Source: Methanoregulaceae archaeon
GTDB lineage: Archaea > Halobacteriota > Methanomicrobia > Methanomicrobiales > Methanospirillaceae
Length of the DNA stretch: 64,000 nucleotides
NCBI GenBank assembly: GCA_021371995.1
Contig: JAJFVA010000020.1
Coordinates: 85,701-149,700 of the forward strand
Reading direction: 5' to 3'
Shown: positions 8,456 to 18,418 of the stretch, one piece after another
Layout: every line of letters starts with the position of its first letter
Numbering within the stretch: position 1 is the first letter of the stretch
The notes under the pieces: model-generated
What the model saw: the letters and a program-made list of their open reading frames with translations, nothing else
Database searches by the model: none
What the model was told of the DNA's origin: nothing
Made by a program: the position numbers and the translations under genes

Positions 8456-10231
8456 TCAGACCCTTTTGAAGAGTTCATCCAGCTTCCGTTTCCCGAATAG
8501 CACCATTGTCGGTCTTCCATGGGGGCAGGTATAAGGATTTTTTGTCCTTGCAAGTTGCTCCAGGAGCTGTCTGCACTGGTCGGTGGTGCACTCCGCCCCT
8601 GCCTTGATCGCTCCCCTGCAGGCAACCATACGCCTCAATTGCTCCCGCGTGTCAACCCCCCGGACCGTCCCAGGGGCAATTATCCCGGCAATAATCTCCC
8701 GGATCTCTCGGGGTTCGATATTTTGTCCGAGCAGCACTGGCACTGTCCGGACAAGAAATGTTCCAGGACCAAACCCCTCAATCAGAAAACCTTCCTCAGC
8801 AAGAAGCGGAAGAGAACCCGCAAGGGTCTCGCTCTCACCAGGAGAGAGCGAGAGAACAACAGGGTCTATCAGTTCCTGTATCTCGCGATTGCGTTCAGAA
8901 CGTTCCTGAACCTGTTCATATAATACCCGTTCATGGGCTGCATGCTGGTCGATGACAAGGAGATCATCACCGGGGGTGGTTGCGAGGATGTACAGGCTCC
9001 CGAGCTGCCCGATAATCTCATATTCAGGAAGTTTTGATTCCACCTGCGCATCAGTCTGTCTTCCGGTCAGGCTGAGCTGGCGCCCGGTGGTAATCCGTTC
9101 CCTGAGGAGTGGTTCCTTCACTCCGGATCCTTTCTCTTCGGGTATGCTGTACTGGACCCCTGCTGCATTTTCCACTCGGGGAAAAGCAGCCGGTCCGGCA
9201 CCAGCTTCAGGGATAAGGCACTCCCGGGCCAGGCTCTCTCTAATGACTGATACTATCTCTTTTCTGATCTCGTCCTCCCGGCTCAGCCGGACTTCCCTCT
9301 TTGTCGGATGCACATTGACATCAACTTCTGAGGGGGCAAGGGTAAAGTCAAGGAATACAACAGGATAACGGTCGGCAGGCATCAGGGTGTCATAAGCTTC
9401 CCTGATTGCACCGGCAATGGCCCGGGAGGCGACACTCCGCTTGTTTACCGAAATATACATCTGGTACTGGTTTTTCCGTGTCAGGGATGGATATGAGATA
9501 TACCCCTCCACTAGTACTCCCCGGCCACCCCGCTGCACCCTGATAAGCTGCCGGGCGAGGGGAAGGCCATAAAGATGGATAATCGCATCCATAAGCCCCC
9601 CGCCCGGGACGGAAAGAATCTGGCGATCGTTATGGCTGAGCTCAAATGCAATCTCCGGGTGGGTGATGACCAGTCGCTCGATAATGCCGGTGATGAGTGC
9701 AATCTCGGTCGCTGTTGATTTCTGGAACTTCCCGCGGGCTGGAGTGTTAAAAAAGAGTTCCTCGATGGTAATCACCGTTCCGGACGGGCATCCGGTTTCG
9801 GACTCCCCCTGAATCTCCCCGCCCCTGTTTACAATTTTTGTCCCCGAAATCCCGGTCCCTTCACGGCTTTTTGTTACAAGAGTGACATGAGCCACCGATG
9901 CAATGCTTGCAAGCGCTTCGCCGCGAAAGCCAAGGGTTTTGCAGGTGAAAAGATCATCGATTCCCGATATCTTGCTCGTTGCATACCGTGAAAATGCCAA
10001 TAGGGCATCATCAGGGTTCATACCGCATCCATCGTCACTCACCTGGATGGAAGTCATCCGGTCCTTCTGCGATATGATCGACACCCTGATTCTTCCGGCC
10101 CCGGCATCGATTGAATTTTCACAAAGTTCTTTTACCACCGATGCAGCCCGCTCCACCACCTCCCCGGCAGATATGCGGATCACCGTGCTTTCATCAAGCA
10201 CCCTGATCCGGGAACCATGGCTGCCTGTCAT
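8456..10231 (-). CDS. mutL: DNA mismatch repair protein MutL
   Basis: The 591-residue MutL carries the N-terminal GHKL ATPase with ENSIDAGA, VSDDGCGM and GFRGEALASIASVA, the transducer domain with DVNVHPTKREVR, and a C-terminal dimerisation domain. The latter has DQHAAHERVLYEQ, the metal-binding endonuclease motif, plus ACRGAIKAG, CPHGRP and a terminal GKRKLDELFKRV. It should therefore be a nicking MutL, as in organisms without MutH. It lies seven bases downstream of mutS. MutS-MutL is patchy in archaea and is generally taken as acquired from bacteria. Confidence 0.95.
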   Translation of the reverse strand: MTGSHGSRIRVLDESTVIRISAGEVVERAASVVKELCENSIDAGAGRIRVSIISQKDRMTSIQVSDDGCGMNPDDALLAFSRYATSKISGIDDLFTCKTLGFRGEALASIASVAHVTLVTKSREGTGISGTKIVNRGGEIQGESETGCPSGTVITIEELFFNTPARGKFQKSTATEIALITGIIERLVITHPEIAFELSHNDRQILSVPGGGLMDAIIHLYGLPLARQLIRVQRGGRGVLVEGYISYPSLTRKNQYQMYISVNKRSVASRAIAGAIREAYDTLMPADRYPVVFLDFTLAPSEVDVNVHPTKREVRLSREDEIRKEIVSVIRESLARECLIPEAGAGPAAFPRVENAAGVQYSIPEEKGSGVKEPLLRERITTGRQLSLTGRQTDAQVESKLPEYEIIGQLGSLYILATTPGDDLLVIDQHAAHERVLYEQVQERSERNREIQELIDPVVLSLSPGESETLAGSLPLLAEEGFLIEGFGPGTFLVRTVPVLLGQNIEPREIREIIAGIIAPGTVRGVDTREQLRRMVACRGAIKAGAECTTDQCRQLLEQLARTKNPYTCPHGRPTMVLFGKRKLDELFKRV

Positions 10232-10238
10232 CTCTCAG

Positions 10239-12884
10239 TCACCCCTGCTTCCCCCCTGCCCGCTTTTTCAGTTCGTAGAGCTTCCCGAGTGCCTCACGAG
10301 GAGAGAGGGAATCCGGGTCAAGTTTCTTCAGGTCACTTACGACAGGATGTTCCATAAGGGGTGGTACATCGACAAGCAACATCTGGGTATACCGCTGTAG
10401 CCTCGATCCCCCCGTTCTTTCACCACGGATGATCTCCTCCATAACTCCATTCGCCCTTGCAGTTACCTTCCCCGGCAACCCTGCAAGGGAGGCAACATGG
10501 ATCCCATAACTCCGGTCAGTGGCGCCCGGTATCAGCTTCCGGAGGAATACCACGTCGGTGCCTGTATCCTTAACAGCAAAATGGTAGGTCCGGACCCTTT
10601 TCAGGTCCTGTTCAGCGGAGGCGATTTCATGGAAATGAGTGGCAAAGAGGGTTTTTGGCCCAAAAGCCGCTTTTCCGTGAAGGAATTCAAGTACCGCCCG
10701 GGCTATGCAGTACCCATCAAGCGTGCTTGTTCCCCTTCCGATCTCATCAAGTATGACAAGGCTCCTGGCGGTCATGTTATTCAGGATGTTAGCAAGCTCG
10801 ATCATCTCAACCATAAAAGTGCTCTGGCCTGAAGCGAGATCGTCAAACGCCCCGACCCTGGTAAAGATCCGGTCCACCACTCCAATCCGTGCATGGGCTG
10901 CTGGGACAAATGAGCCGGCCTGGGCCATTACTGCGGTAAGGGCAACCGCCCGCATATACGTGGATTTCCCTGCCATGTTTGCCCCGGTAATGATCAGAAT
11001 CTGGGAATCGTTTCCTGAAAGGACCGTGTCGTTTGGGACAAAACCCCCTTTCATCCCCTGCTCCACAACCGGATGCCTCCCTTCCCGGATCAGGATATCC
11101 AGGGACTCATCCAGCACCGGTCGTGTATAATTGTTGATGGCGGCGGTCTCGGCAAGTGCCGCTGCGGTATCGATTCCAGCTATCCCCCGGGCGACTGACT
11201 GAAGAGACGGGATTCCTTCTGTAAGCCTTTCGATCAGGGATGCAAAAAGTACCTGCTCAAGTGAGGCCAGCCTGTCCTCTGCTTCCGCAATGAGCGCTTC
11301 CTGCTCCTTTAATTCAGGGATCGTAAACCGTTCTCCTGATGCGGTCGTCTGTTTTCTCTGGTAGTAAGGGGGGACAAGCGCAAGGTTTGGCTTCGTAACC
11401 TCGATATAATAACCAAAAACCGAGTTATAACCGACTTTGAGTGATTTTATCCCTGTATTTTCCCTTTCCCTCTGCTGGAGTGCGATGATCCAATCCTTTC
11501 CCGACATTGTCCGGAAACGGAGTTCATCGAGCATGGGATCATATCCCTGCCGTATCACCCCGCCATGGCGGATCATGGCAGGAGGATCGTCCGTAATCGC
11601 TGAGGCAATCAGGGGAGCAATCCATTCTTCGTCCACCAGGTCGCCGCATGAACCGGCAAGTTCAACAGGGAGGTCAGGATCATCGAGCTCTGACCGGAGG
11701 GATGGAAGGAGATTAAGGGTGTGGGCCAGTGCGATAAGATCCCTTGGTCCGGCATTTTTACACGCAATCCGCCCTGCAATCCTCCCGATATCCGCAACCT
11801 CTCCAAGGATCTCCCTGACCCCGGCCCTCACCCCGGCCCTCGTGGAAAAGTACTCCACCATATCAAGTCGCCGGTTAATTGCAGATACCGATAATAATGG
11901 TGCAGCAAGCATGCTCCGCAGAAGACGGTTTCCCATCGGTGTCTTTGTCAGGTTGAGGATGGAGAGAAGGGTCGCATCCCCGGGTCGTCCCCTGATACTT
12001 TCCAGGATTTCAAGATTCCGGAGAGTTATTCCATCGATCAGGCATGACTCCCCGGCCTGGCGGAATGAGATCTGCTGTACATGCGACAGGTCAAGCCGCT
12101 GGGTTTCCTTGGCATAGCAGAGAACCATGGCCGCTGCCAAAATAACCGGAGGATTCGATTCAATACCAAATCCCGCAAGAACCTGTACTTTGAAATGTTC
12201 CACGAGGACTCTTTTTGCAGAGTAAAGGTCTGGCTCACTTTCTCCTGTAGAAGTGACCACAACACCACATCGCTTCACCGCGTCACCAATCTCTCTCATC
12301 ATGCTTTCCGGCATGAGGCATTCATAGGGACGATACCTTGCTATTTCAGAGATAAGGGAGCCTTTTTCCAATTCACCCGGACATGTGGTTACGATGAATT
12401 CTCCTGTTGTAATATCGAGAAATGCCAGCCCCCACTGGGCTGACCCTGGATCGGCAGCCACTGCCATAAGATAGCGGGCCTGGGAGGATTCGATCATCTC
12501 CTCATCGATCACGGTTCCCGGGGTGATAATACGCACAACTTCACGCCGGACAATTCCTTTCGCGTTCCGGGCATCTTCCACCTGGTCACAGAGAGCGACT
12601 TTGTATCCTTTGGCAATCAGCCGGGCGATGTATCCTTCAACGGCATGGCAGGGCACTCCTGCGAGCGGGATCTTCTGTCCCCCGGAATCTTTGGAGCGGG
12701 AGGTGAGGGTTATCTCGAGCTCCCGTGAGACCGTTTCCGCATCACCGCCAAATGTCTCATAGAAATCACCGATATGGAAGAGGAGGATTGCATCCCTGTG
12801 CTGCTCTTTTATCGACCAGTACTGTGCCATGGCAGGGGTCATCCTGCCGGGCTTAGCTGCCGGCCCTTCCTCTCCTTTTGCCAT
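10239..12884 (-). CDS. mutS: DNA mismatch repair protein MutS
   Basis: The 881-residue protein is a full-length MutS1. The mismatch-recognition domain has GDFYETFG with the Phe-x-Glu pair at residues 41-43; connector, lever and clamp domains follow. The ATPase has Walker A GANMAGKST near residue 630, then GRGTSTLDG preceded by the Walker B strand VILDEI, and THFHEI. It recognises mispairs and recruits MutL, encoded immediately downstream. The C-terminus (KKRAGGKQG) is basic. The start ATG at 12884 faces the divergent lipoprotein gene. Confidence 0.95.
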   Translation of the reverse strand: MAKGEEGPAAKPGRMTPAMAQYWSIKEQHRDAILLFHIGDFYETFGGDAETVSRELEITLTSRSKDSGGQKIPLAGVPCHAVEGYIARLIAKGYKVALCDQVEDARNAKGIVRREVVRIITPGTVIDEEMIESSQARYLMAVAADPGSAQWGLAFLDITTGEFIVTTCPGELEKGSLISEIARYRPYECLMPESMMREIGDAVKRCGVVVTSTGESEPDLYSAKRVLVEHFKVQVLAGFGIESNPPVILAAAMVLCYAKETQRLDLSHVQQISFRQAGESCLIDGITLRNLEILESIRGRPGDATLLSILNLTKTPMGNRLLRSMLAAPLLSVSAINRRLDMVEYFSTRAGVRAGVREILGEVADIGRIAGRIACKNAGPRDLIALAHTLNLLPSLRSELDDPDLPVELAGSCGDLVDEEWIAPLIASAITDDPPAMIRHGGVIRQGYDPMLDELRFRTMSGKDWIIALQQRERENTGIKSLKVGYNSVFGYYIEVTKPNLALVPPYYQRKQTTASGERFTIPELKEQEALIAEAEDRLASLEQVLFASLIERLTEGIPSLQSVARGIAGIDTAAALAETAAINNYTRPVLDESLDILIREGRHPVVEQGMKGGFVPNDTVLSGNDSQILIITGANMAGKSTYMRAVALTAVMAQAGSFVPAAHARIGVVDRIFTRVGAFDDLASGQSTFMVEMIELANILNNMTARSLVILDEIGRGTSTLDGYCIARAVLEFLHGKAAFGPKTLFATHFHEIASAEQDLKRVRTYHFAVKDTGTDVVFLRKLIPGATDRSYGIHVASLAGLPGKVTARANGVMEEIIRGERTGGSRLQRYTQMLLVDVPPLMEHPVVSDLKKLDPDSLSPREALGKLYELKKRAGGKQG

Positions 12885-12977
12885 TGTACAGATGATCGCA
12901 ATACGATGAGAAATGCATACCGATCCAGCCTGCCAGGCACGTTATATTCATGGGACAAGGGGACCAGGTATCTGTTC

Positions 12978-13241
12978 ATGAGCCTCCAGGAGTACCCCTT
13001 TCCGGTCACAATTTCCCTCGCCCTGGTAGCGTTTTTCCTGCTGTCCGGGTGCAGTGACCTTGCTTCCAAGGACACTCCGCAGCTTACATTGGCCCCGTTC
13101 CCTATGCAGCCGCCAACACCCCCGGTTCCTGAATCGGTTACACTTTCTGTTCCACCTTCGCATCCCGTGTTGGGAGGGCCTATGACTCCTGGAAAAGGGG
13201 TCCCGTCCAACAGTCTAAATAGTCTGCCCTTCACACCATGA
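12978..13241 (+). CDS. Small putative lipoprotein, unknown
   Basis: From ATG 12978 an 87-residue protein begins [17 protein letters not shown] and reaches the lipobox LLSGC near residue 25, so it is probably lipid-modified and membrane-anchored. The mature part is very short and Pro-rich ([13 protein letters not shown]), suggesting an unstructured surface peptide. The frame is open further upstream, but the signal peptide places the start here. It lies 13 bases before the DUF255 gene. No family recognised; the Pro-rich composition leaves room for doubt that it is expressed. Confidence 0.45.
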   Translation: MSLQEYPFPVTISLALVAFFLLSGCSDLASKDTPQLTLAPFPMQPPTPPVPESVTLSVPPSHPVLGGPMTPGKGVPSNSLNSLPFTP

Positions 13242-13254
13242 GCATTGGATACTG

Positions 13255-15390
13255 ATGACGGGACTGGAAGAGGGGAACAGGGACGCAGAACCGGATAGCG
13301 GGCGTGTACCCAACAGGCTTATCAGCGAGGTGAGCCCTTACCTCCTCCAGCATGCCTGGAACCCTGTGGGGTGGTATGCATGGGGCAACGAGGCATTTGC
13401 CAGGGCAGAAGAGGAAGACAAGCCGGTGTTTCTTTCGATCGGTTATGCCACATGCCACTGGTGTCACGTGATGGAACGAGAGTCGTTTGAAGACCCAAAG
13501 GTTGCCCGCATAATCAATTCCCTTTTTGTACCGGTGAAGGTGGACCGGGAGGAGCGGCCCGACCTTGACTCGCTCTACATGATGGCAAGCCAGGTACTCT
13601 CCGCCGGAGGGGGATGGCCGCTGAATGTTATAATTACCCCGGATAAAAAACCATTCTTTGCCATGACCTACATCCCCCGGGAAAGAAGGTTTGGAACTCC
13701 TGGTATTATCGAAATTCTCACAGAGATCGGGAGGATGTGGAGAGAGTCCCGCCCTGAACTTCTTGAAACTGCGGGTAGTGTTGCGGAATCTCTTTCAAAA
13801 ATACAAAAGAGGGGGGGGATGCTTCGGCGAAATATACCCGATGCAGGTTTCGAGGAACTTTTTCTCCGTTTTGACAAGATAAACGGCGGCTTTGGAAATG
13901 CCCCGAAATTTCCTCTCCCTCAAAACCTGCTTTTCCTTCTCCGCTATTCACACCTTAAAAGGGAGGGGCGGGCGGTCCGGATGACGGAAAAGACACTCCG
14001 CTCCATGGCGATGGGGGGCATATATGACCAACTGGGTTCAGGTTTCCACCGTTACTCGACAGATTCGCGCTGGCTTGTACCTCACTTTGAAAAGATGCTC
14101 TATGATCAGGCGTCCCTTGTCATGCTGTATGCCGAGGCATACCAGGCCACGGGGAATGAATTGTTCGGAAAGATTGCGACAGAGTGCCTGGAGTATGTGC
14201 TCCGTGAGATGACTGCACCGGAAGGAGGATTTTTTTCAGCCCAGGATGCGGACACGGAAGGAGAAGAAGGAGGGTATTATCTCTGGACAAAAAAGGAAGT
14301 CGAAAATCTCCTTGAAAAGGAGACGGCAGGAATCGTAACCGGGGTCTGGCACCTGACAACCGCTGGAAATTATATTGACCCGGTGACCGGAGAGAGGACG
14401 GGAAAAAATATCCTCCATTTTCCAAGGGAACCCGAAGATTTCGCGTCCCGGATGGGTATAACGGTTGAGAGACTCTCCACGATCCTTTCAAATGCCCGAA
14501 GTGTCCTTCTTACAGCGCGACAGGATCGTCATCCCCCCCTTACCGATGACAAGATCCTGGCGGACTGGAACGGGCTCATGATTGCAGCCTTTGCAGGGGC
14601 ATCCCGGGTCTTTGATGAACCGCGTTACCGGGATGCAGCCGGCCGGGCAGCCGGCTTCATCCTGGCCACAATGCGGGACTCTGACGGCCAGATCCTACAC
14701 CGGTACAGAAACGGCCAGGCCGGCATCACCGGGCAGGCAGCAGATTATGCTTTTCTCATCTTCGGTCTGACCGAACTGTACATGGCAACGTTCGATCCCG
14801 CATATCTTTCTTCCGCAGTGGAACTGGAAGGGCATTTTTATTCACAGTTCTGGGACCCTGTACACGGAGGATACTTTACTGCACCGGGAACACAGGACGA
14901 TCTAATTGCCCGACAAAAGGAGTTCTATGACGGGGCGCTCCCCTCCCCCAATTCCGTTGCTTTCACAAATCTCCTCAGGCTTACCATGCTTACCGGGAAT
15001 ACTTCCTTTGAGAAACGTGCTTCTGACCTTGCCCGCCTTTATACAGGCCTCCTTGAACAATCACCGGCAGGATACACGTTCTTCCTCTCCGGGCTCTGCC
15101 TTCTATTCGGGCCATCCTCCGAGATTGTCATCAGTGAAGGTCCTGAAGGTGATCCGGCAAAGAACATTGCCGATGCCCTGAACACCCGGTATCTGCCTTT
15201 CACAGTGGTCCTGCTGAAAAATTCAGGAAACGAGAATGCTCTTGCAACGATTGCCCCGTTTACCAGGGAAATGAGCCCGATTGACCGGAAGACTGCCGCA
15301 TATGTCTGCTCCCGTCATGCATGTTCCGTACCTGTGACGGGAGTAAAAGAACTGCTCGAATCAATAGAGATGAGGACAGTGCAGGAGTAA
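13255..15390 (+). CDS. Thioredoxin-domain DUF255 protein (YyaL/SPATA20 family)
   Basis: The 711-residue protein combines an N-terminal thioredoxin-like DUF255 domain with a long (alpha/alpha)6-barrel region. [18 protein letters not shown] at residues 27-44 and [12 protein letters not shown] from residue 67 are family signatures; the two cysteines of CHWC form a redox-active pair. The barrel carries [23 protein letters not shown] and [10 protein letters not shown]. The family is widespread, and its biochemical role is not settled; the barrel resembles sugar epimerases and glucosidases. No signal peptide is evident, so it should be cytoplasmic. Confidence 0.9.
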   Translation: MTGLEEGNRDAEPDSGRVPNRLISEVSPYLLQHAWNPVGWYAWGNEAFARAEEEDKPVFLSIGYATCHWCHVMERESFEDPKVARIINSLFVPVKVDREERPDLDSLYMMASQVLSAGGGWPLNVIITPDKKPFFAMTYIPRERRFGTPGIIEILTEIGRMWRESRPELLETAGSVAESLSKIQKRGGMLRRNIPDAGFEELFLRFDKINGGFGNAPKFPLPQNLLFLLRYSHLKREGRAVRMTEKTLRSMAMGGIYDQLGSGFHRYSTDSRWLVPHFEKMLYDQASLVMLYAEAYQATGNELFGKIATECLEYVLREMTAPEGGFFSAQDADTEGEEGGYYLWTKKEVENLLEKETAGIVTGVWHLTTAGNYIDPVTGERTGKNILHFPREPEDFASRMGITVERLSTILSNARSVLLTARQDRHPPLTDDKILADWNGLMIAAFAGASRVFDEPRYRDAAGRAAGFILATMRDSDGQILHRYRNGQAGITGQAADYAFLIFGLTELYMATFDPAYLSSAVELEGHFYSQFWDPVHGGYFTAPGTQDDLIARQKEFYDGALPSPNSVAFTNLLRLTMLTGNTSFEKRASDLARLYTGLLEQSPAGYTFFLSGLCLLFGPSSEIVISEGPEGDPAKNIADALNTRYLPFTVVLLKNSGNENALATIAPFTREMSPIDRKTAAYVCSRHACSVPVTGVKELLESIEMRTVQE

Positions 15391-15402
15391 TCTTAAAAAA
15401 TA

Positions 15403-15879
15403 TCAGATATTTCTCAACGCAACCATGTCCTTTACCCCTGTCAGTCTCCAGACAAGGGAGCGTTCCTCGAGAGCGATCGCCTCAGGGGGATCCTGCGGCG
15501 AGTGCCCGAGCGCTGCAAGGATGTTGGTTGAGAGCTTGCGCCCTTTGATCAGGCTGACAAATTCCTCACGGATGATCTTCTTGTCAATGGAATCGGTCAC
15601 TTCCTCAAGGTAACCCTGAAGGGTGATGAATGTGTAGCAGGAAAGGTCCCTGGTATATTTTTCTACTTCAACCGCAACGTAAGGGCTCTTCCTGAAATAC
15701 TCGATCTTTTTGCCGTACTTTGTCGAGAGAAAGTGGAGGAATTTGCCGTCAAAAACATACAGGAAGGGGGCAATATACGGGTATTTTTCTCCCTGGAACG
15801 CGATGCGGCAGACATATCCTTCCTCGATAAGATGGTCATAGTCCTGCTTCTCCATGCGGGGAATTTTTACGATATCCAT
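15403..15879 (-). CDS. Pyridoxamine 5'-phosphate oxidase-like FMN-binding protein
   Basis: The 158-residue split-barrel protein matches small archaeal flavin-binding members of the PNPOx-like family. MEKQDYDHLIEEGYVCRIAF is typical of the N-terminal helix and first strand; YPYIAPFLYVFDGKFLHFLS and KIEYFRKSPYVAVEVE are the core strands where FMN binds in relatives. The substrate cannot be predicted; family members include flavin reductases and heme or nitroimidazole-reducing proteins. The gene is convergent with the DUF255 gene, 12 bases away. Confidence 0.75.
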   Translation of the reverse strand: MDIVKIPRMEKQDYDHLIEEGYVCRIAFQGEKYPYIAPFLYVFDGKFLHFLSTKYGKKIEYFRKSPYVAVEVEKYTRDLSCYTFITLQGYLEEVTDSIDKKIIREEFVSLIKGRKLSTNILAALGHSPQDPPEAIALEERSLVWRLTGVKDMVALRNI

Positions 15880-16016
15880 GGGGGACTCCTTCTCTCCTCA
15901 ATAGCAGCGGGGGTCACATAAATTTTTGTAATTCGCATTCATGAAAAAAATACCTGTGCCAGGTAATCTCTTACCCGGCCTACGGATGGAAACGCTCTTG
16001 GACCTTGCGGATCTGG

Positions 16017-17453
16017 TCATTTTTGCACCTTCTCCACTGGATATCCTGAATTGATATATCCGGTCATTCCACCGAGAATATTTGCCAGGCGCGGGTATCC
16101 TTCCTTCGCAAGAATGCTTGCTGCGAGGGAGCCTTTGTACCCGGCATCACAGTAAGCTGCAACCAGCCGATCACGGGGCACCTCATGGAGCCTTCCGGGG
16201 AGCTCTCCTATGTAGATATGGTGCGCACCCGGAATCCTGCCGACCCTTGCGACATTTCCGATATCCCGCACGTCAAGAAGGAAGATATCTTCCCTCTTCA
16301 ATTTCCCTGCAAGATCATGGACACTCCATGCCTCAATCCGGCCGATAGAGCTTCCGGACTTGAAATAGGCGGGGAAACCACCTGCAAGGTATCCCTTCAG
16401 GTTATCGTATCCCAGCCGGACAAAATGCCTGCTTACCTCAACAAGGCCGCAGTTGAAGTCATCCACGATGATGATGGGAGTATCATAGGTGAGGAACCAT
16501 CCGGCAAAAGCAGGAATGCCCTCTTTCCAGATCGAGAGGCTTGCCGGGATGTGCCCGCCGGCAAATGAGGTCGGTGAGCGGATATCAAGGATCTGGACTT
16601 TTCCCTGCAGTTCCTTAATCTCTTTCACTGGATAAGCCAGTAAATCCGGAAGGCGATGAAGGACAGGGGCGCCCTCTTTGTTCAGCATCTCCATCTTACT
16701 AAAATAAGGAGGCAGATAATGGTGCTCGGTCACCTTTTTTTGTATGAACTCCTCTTTTGAGAGGACCAGGAGAGGATTTGTCTTCTTTTCATACCCGACC
16801 GTAGTAAACTCATGATCGCTGATCTCAGACCCGCATACTGATCCGGCTCCGTGTGCAGGAAAGACGATGGTCCCGTCGCCAAGCAAAAGGATCTTTTCCT
16901 TGATGCTTCTGTAGAGCATTTCTGATACCTCCGGTCTTTTCTCAGGACCGAAGAAATCGGTACGGCCCACCTCGCCTGCAAAAAGTGCATCTCCAGTACA
17001 GACTGCAAAGGGGATACCGCCTACTTCCGTATCAGTCACCACCACTGATATGCTCTCAAGCGTGTGGCCAGGGGTCTCGATGATCCGAAGTTCAACCGGG
17101 CCAAGTCTGAAACTGTCCCCTTCTTTCACCTTATTCCCATAGGCAAAGTCCATCTGGCGGCCATGGTAAATTGCCGCACCTGTATGCCCGGCGAGTTCAA
17201 GCGACCCAATAACATAATCCTCATTCCGGTGAGTCTCGATTATGTGCGTGATCCTTACACCAAGCTCCCTCGCAAGGTCAAGGTAAACCTCACAGTCCCT
17301 CCTTGGGTCAATAACGGCAGCCGTTCCCCCTGCACTGATGAAATAGGAGTTGTGAGAGATGCCTTCCGATGATATTTTCCGGATAATCATGGATATGCCC
17401 AATCCGGGAAATTGCGTCTCCCTTTCAATATAGTTTTCGAACGTATTTTCCAC
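16017..17453 (-). CDS. Metallo-beta-lactamase fold / double rhodanese protein
   Basis: The 478-residue protein has an N-terminal MBL domain related to persulfide dioxygenases, followed by two rhodanese domains. The metal site is partly altered: the usual T-H-x-H-x-D-H reads THRNEDYV, so the second His is Asn and the last is Tyr, while GHTLES, TGDALFAGEVGRTD and FPAHGAG keep the other ligands. Rhodanese 1 has no Cys at the active loop (VDDFNCGLVEV has one nearby); rhodanese 2 has AAYCDAGYKGSLAAS, a good active Cys loop. A sulfur-transfer role is likely, but the reaction is not predictable. Confidence 0.8.
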   Translation of the reverse strand: MENTFENYIERETQFPGLGISMIIRKISSEGISHNSYFISAGGTAAVIDPRRDCEVYLDLARELGVRITHIIETHRNEDYVIGSLELAGHTGAAIYHGRQMDFAYGNKVKEGDSFRLGPVELRIIETPGHTLESISVVVTDTEVGGIPFAVCTGDALFAGEVGRTDFFGPEKRPEVSEMLYRSIKEKILLLGDGTIVFPAHGAGSVCGSEISDHEFTTVGYEKKTNPLLVLSKEEFIQKKVTEHHYLPPYFSKMEMLNKEGAPVLHRLPDLLAYPVKEIKELQGKVQILDIRSPTSFAGGHIPASLSIWKEGIPAFAGWFLTYDTPIIIVDDFNCGLVEVSRHFVRLGYDNLKGYLAGGFPAYFKSGSSIGRIEAWSVHDLAGKLKREDIFLLDVRDIGNVARVGRIPGAHHIYIGELPGRLHEVPRDRLVAAYCDAGYKGSLAASILAKEGYPRLANILGGMTGYINSGYPVEKVQK

Positions 17454-17496
17454 ATGGGTTAGTCTAAAGTCCTCCCCGGCCCCAGACTTTTATCAG

Positions 17497-18183
17497 ATGA
17501 CCGGCCCCTTCACGTCCCTGCTCTTTGACATGGACAATACCCTCTTTGACCTGGTTTCTGCAAAGATGCGGGCATGCGGGGAGGTAACAAGGAGGATAGG
17601 GGCCGGGACTGCAGAGGATCTCTTCTCATATTTTCTCCGTAAGCAGGGTGGCTTTGAAGATCCCGGGAATATCCGGGATTTCATGATGGACCATTCCTGC
17701 TATGATGATGACCTCTACATGGAATGCGTATCGCTGTATCGCGAAGAAAAACTCCGGTATCTCGCCCCGTATCCTGGCGTGAAGGATACCCTGTTACTCC
17801 TGAAAGCATCCGGTTTTCGCATGGGTATTGTAACAGATGCCCACCTGCCTGATACCAGCCTGCGCCTCGGCAGGACAGGGCTTGCCCGGTTCTTCGATCA
17901 TATCATTACTCATGAAATCACCGGGGCACACAAGCCAAGCACCCTCCCTTTCCTCTGTGCTCTGGTCCGGCTGAACGCAACTGCAAAAGAGACGGTGCTT
18001 GTCGGGGACAGCCCGCGAAGGGACATCGCGCCGGGGGTTGTCCTTGGCATGCGAACGGTATATGCCCGGTATGGTGACCGGTTCTCCCGCCCTACCCGCG
18101 ATGGGGGGGCAGACCACGCAATCGATTCTTTTGCCGAGCTTCTGGGCATCCTGGGGCTTGATGGTGACCGTTACTGTCTGTGA
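17497..18183 (+). CDS. HAD-superfamily phosphatase
   Basis: The 228-residue HAD hydrolase has motif I FDMDNTLFD at residues 10-18, a helical cap inserted after it (residues 20-90), motif II GIVTDAH near residue 110, a Lys in HKPS and motif III VGDSPRRDIAPG near residue 168. The order fits subfamily I with a C1 alpha-helical cap, like phosphoglycolate phosphatase or pyrimidine nucleotidase. The substrate cannot be told. It is divergent from the MBL-rhodanese gene across 43 bases. Confidence 0.85.
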   Translation: MTGPFTSLLFDMDNTLFDLVSAKMRACGEVTRRIGAGTAEDLFSYFLRKQGGFEDPGNIRDFMMDHSCYDDDLYMECVSLYREEKLRYLAPYPGVKDTLLLLKASGFRMGIVTDAHLPDTSLRLGRTGLARFFDHIITHEITGAHKPSTLPFLCALVRLNATAKETVLVGDSPRRDIAPGVVLGMRTVYARYGDRFSRPTRDGGADHAIDSFAELLGILGLDGDRYCL

Positions 18184-18418
18184 CAATGCAAAATCGGCAC
18201 CCGTTCTTTCCCCACGCAAAGGATCTTTCCCCATGAGTAATCCGGATCCTGATGTTTTTTCCACAATTTATGAGGGGGTCTTTCCAGGATTCCGAATGGT
18301 CCGGGATACTAACACGGTGAATTGACAGATTTGCTACAGGGGAAATCCCTGATATGAGAGACTTCCGGCGGTTGATTCCCAGGATATTTCTTTAAACTGG
18401 AAGAATGCAGTTACATCC

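Noticed and set aside
12839..13241. Long minus-strand frame opposite the lipoprotein gene
   Set aside because: It has no signal or family resemblance and is the antisense shadow of the mutS start and the lipoprotein gene.
18234..18326. 30-codon open frame (MSNPDPDVFSTIYEG...) between the HAD and SRAP genes
   Set aside because: No ribosome site, no recognisable features, and it could easily arise by chance in a 235-base gap; I see nothing else in the gap.
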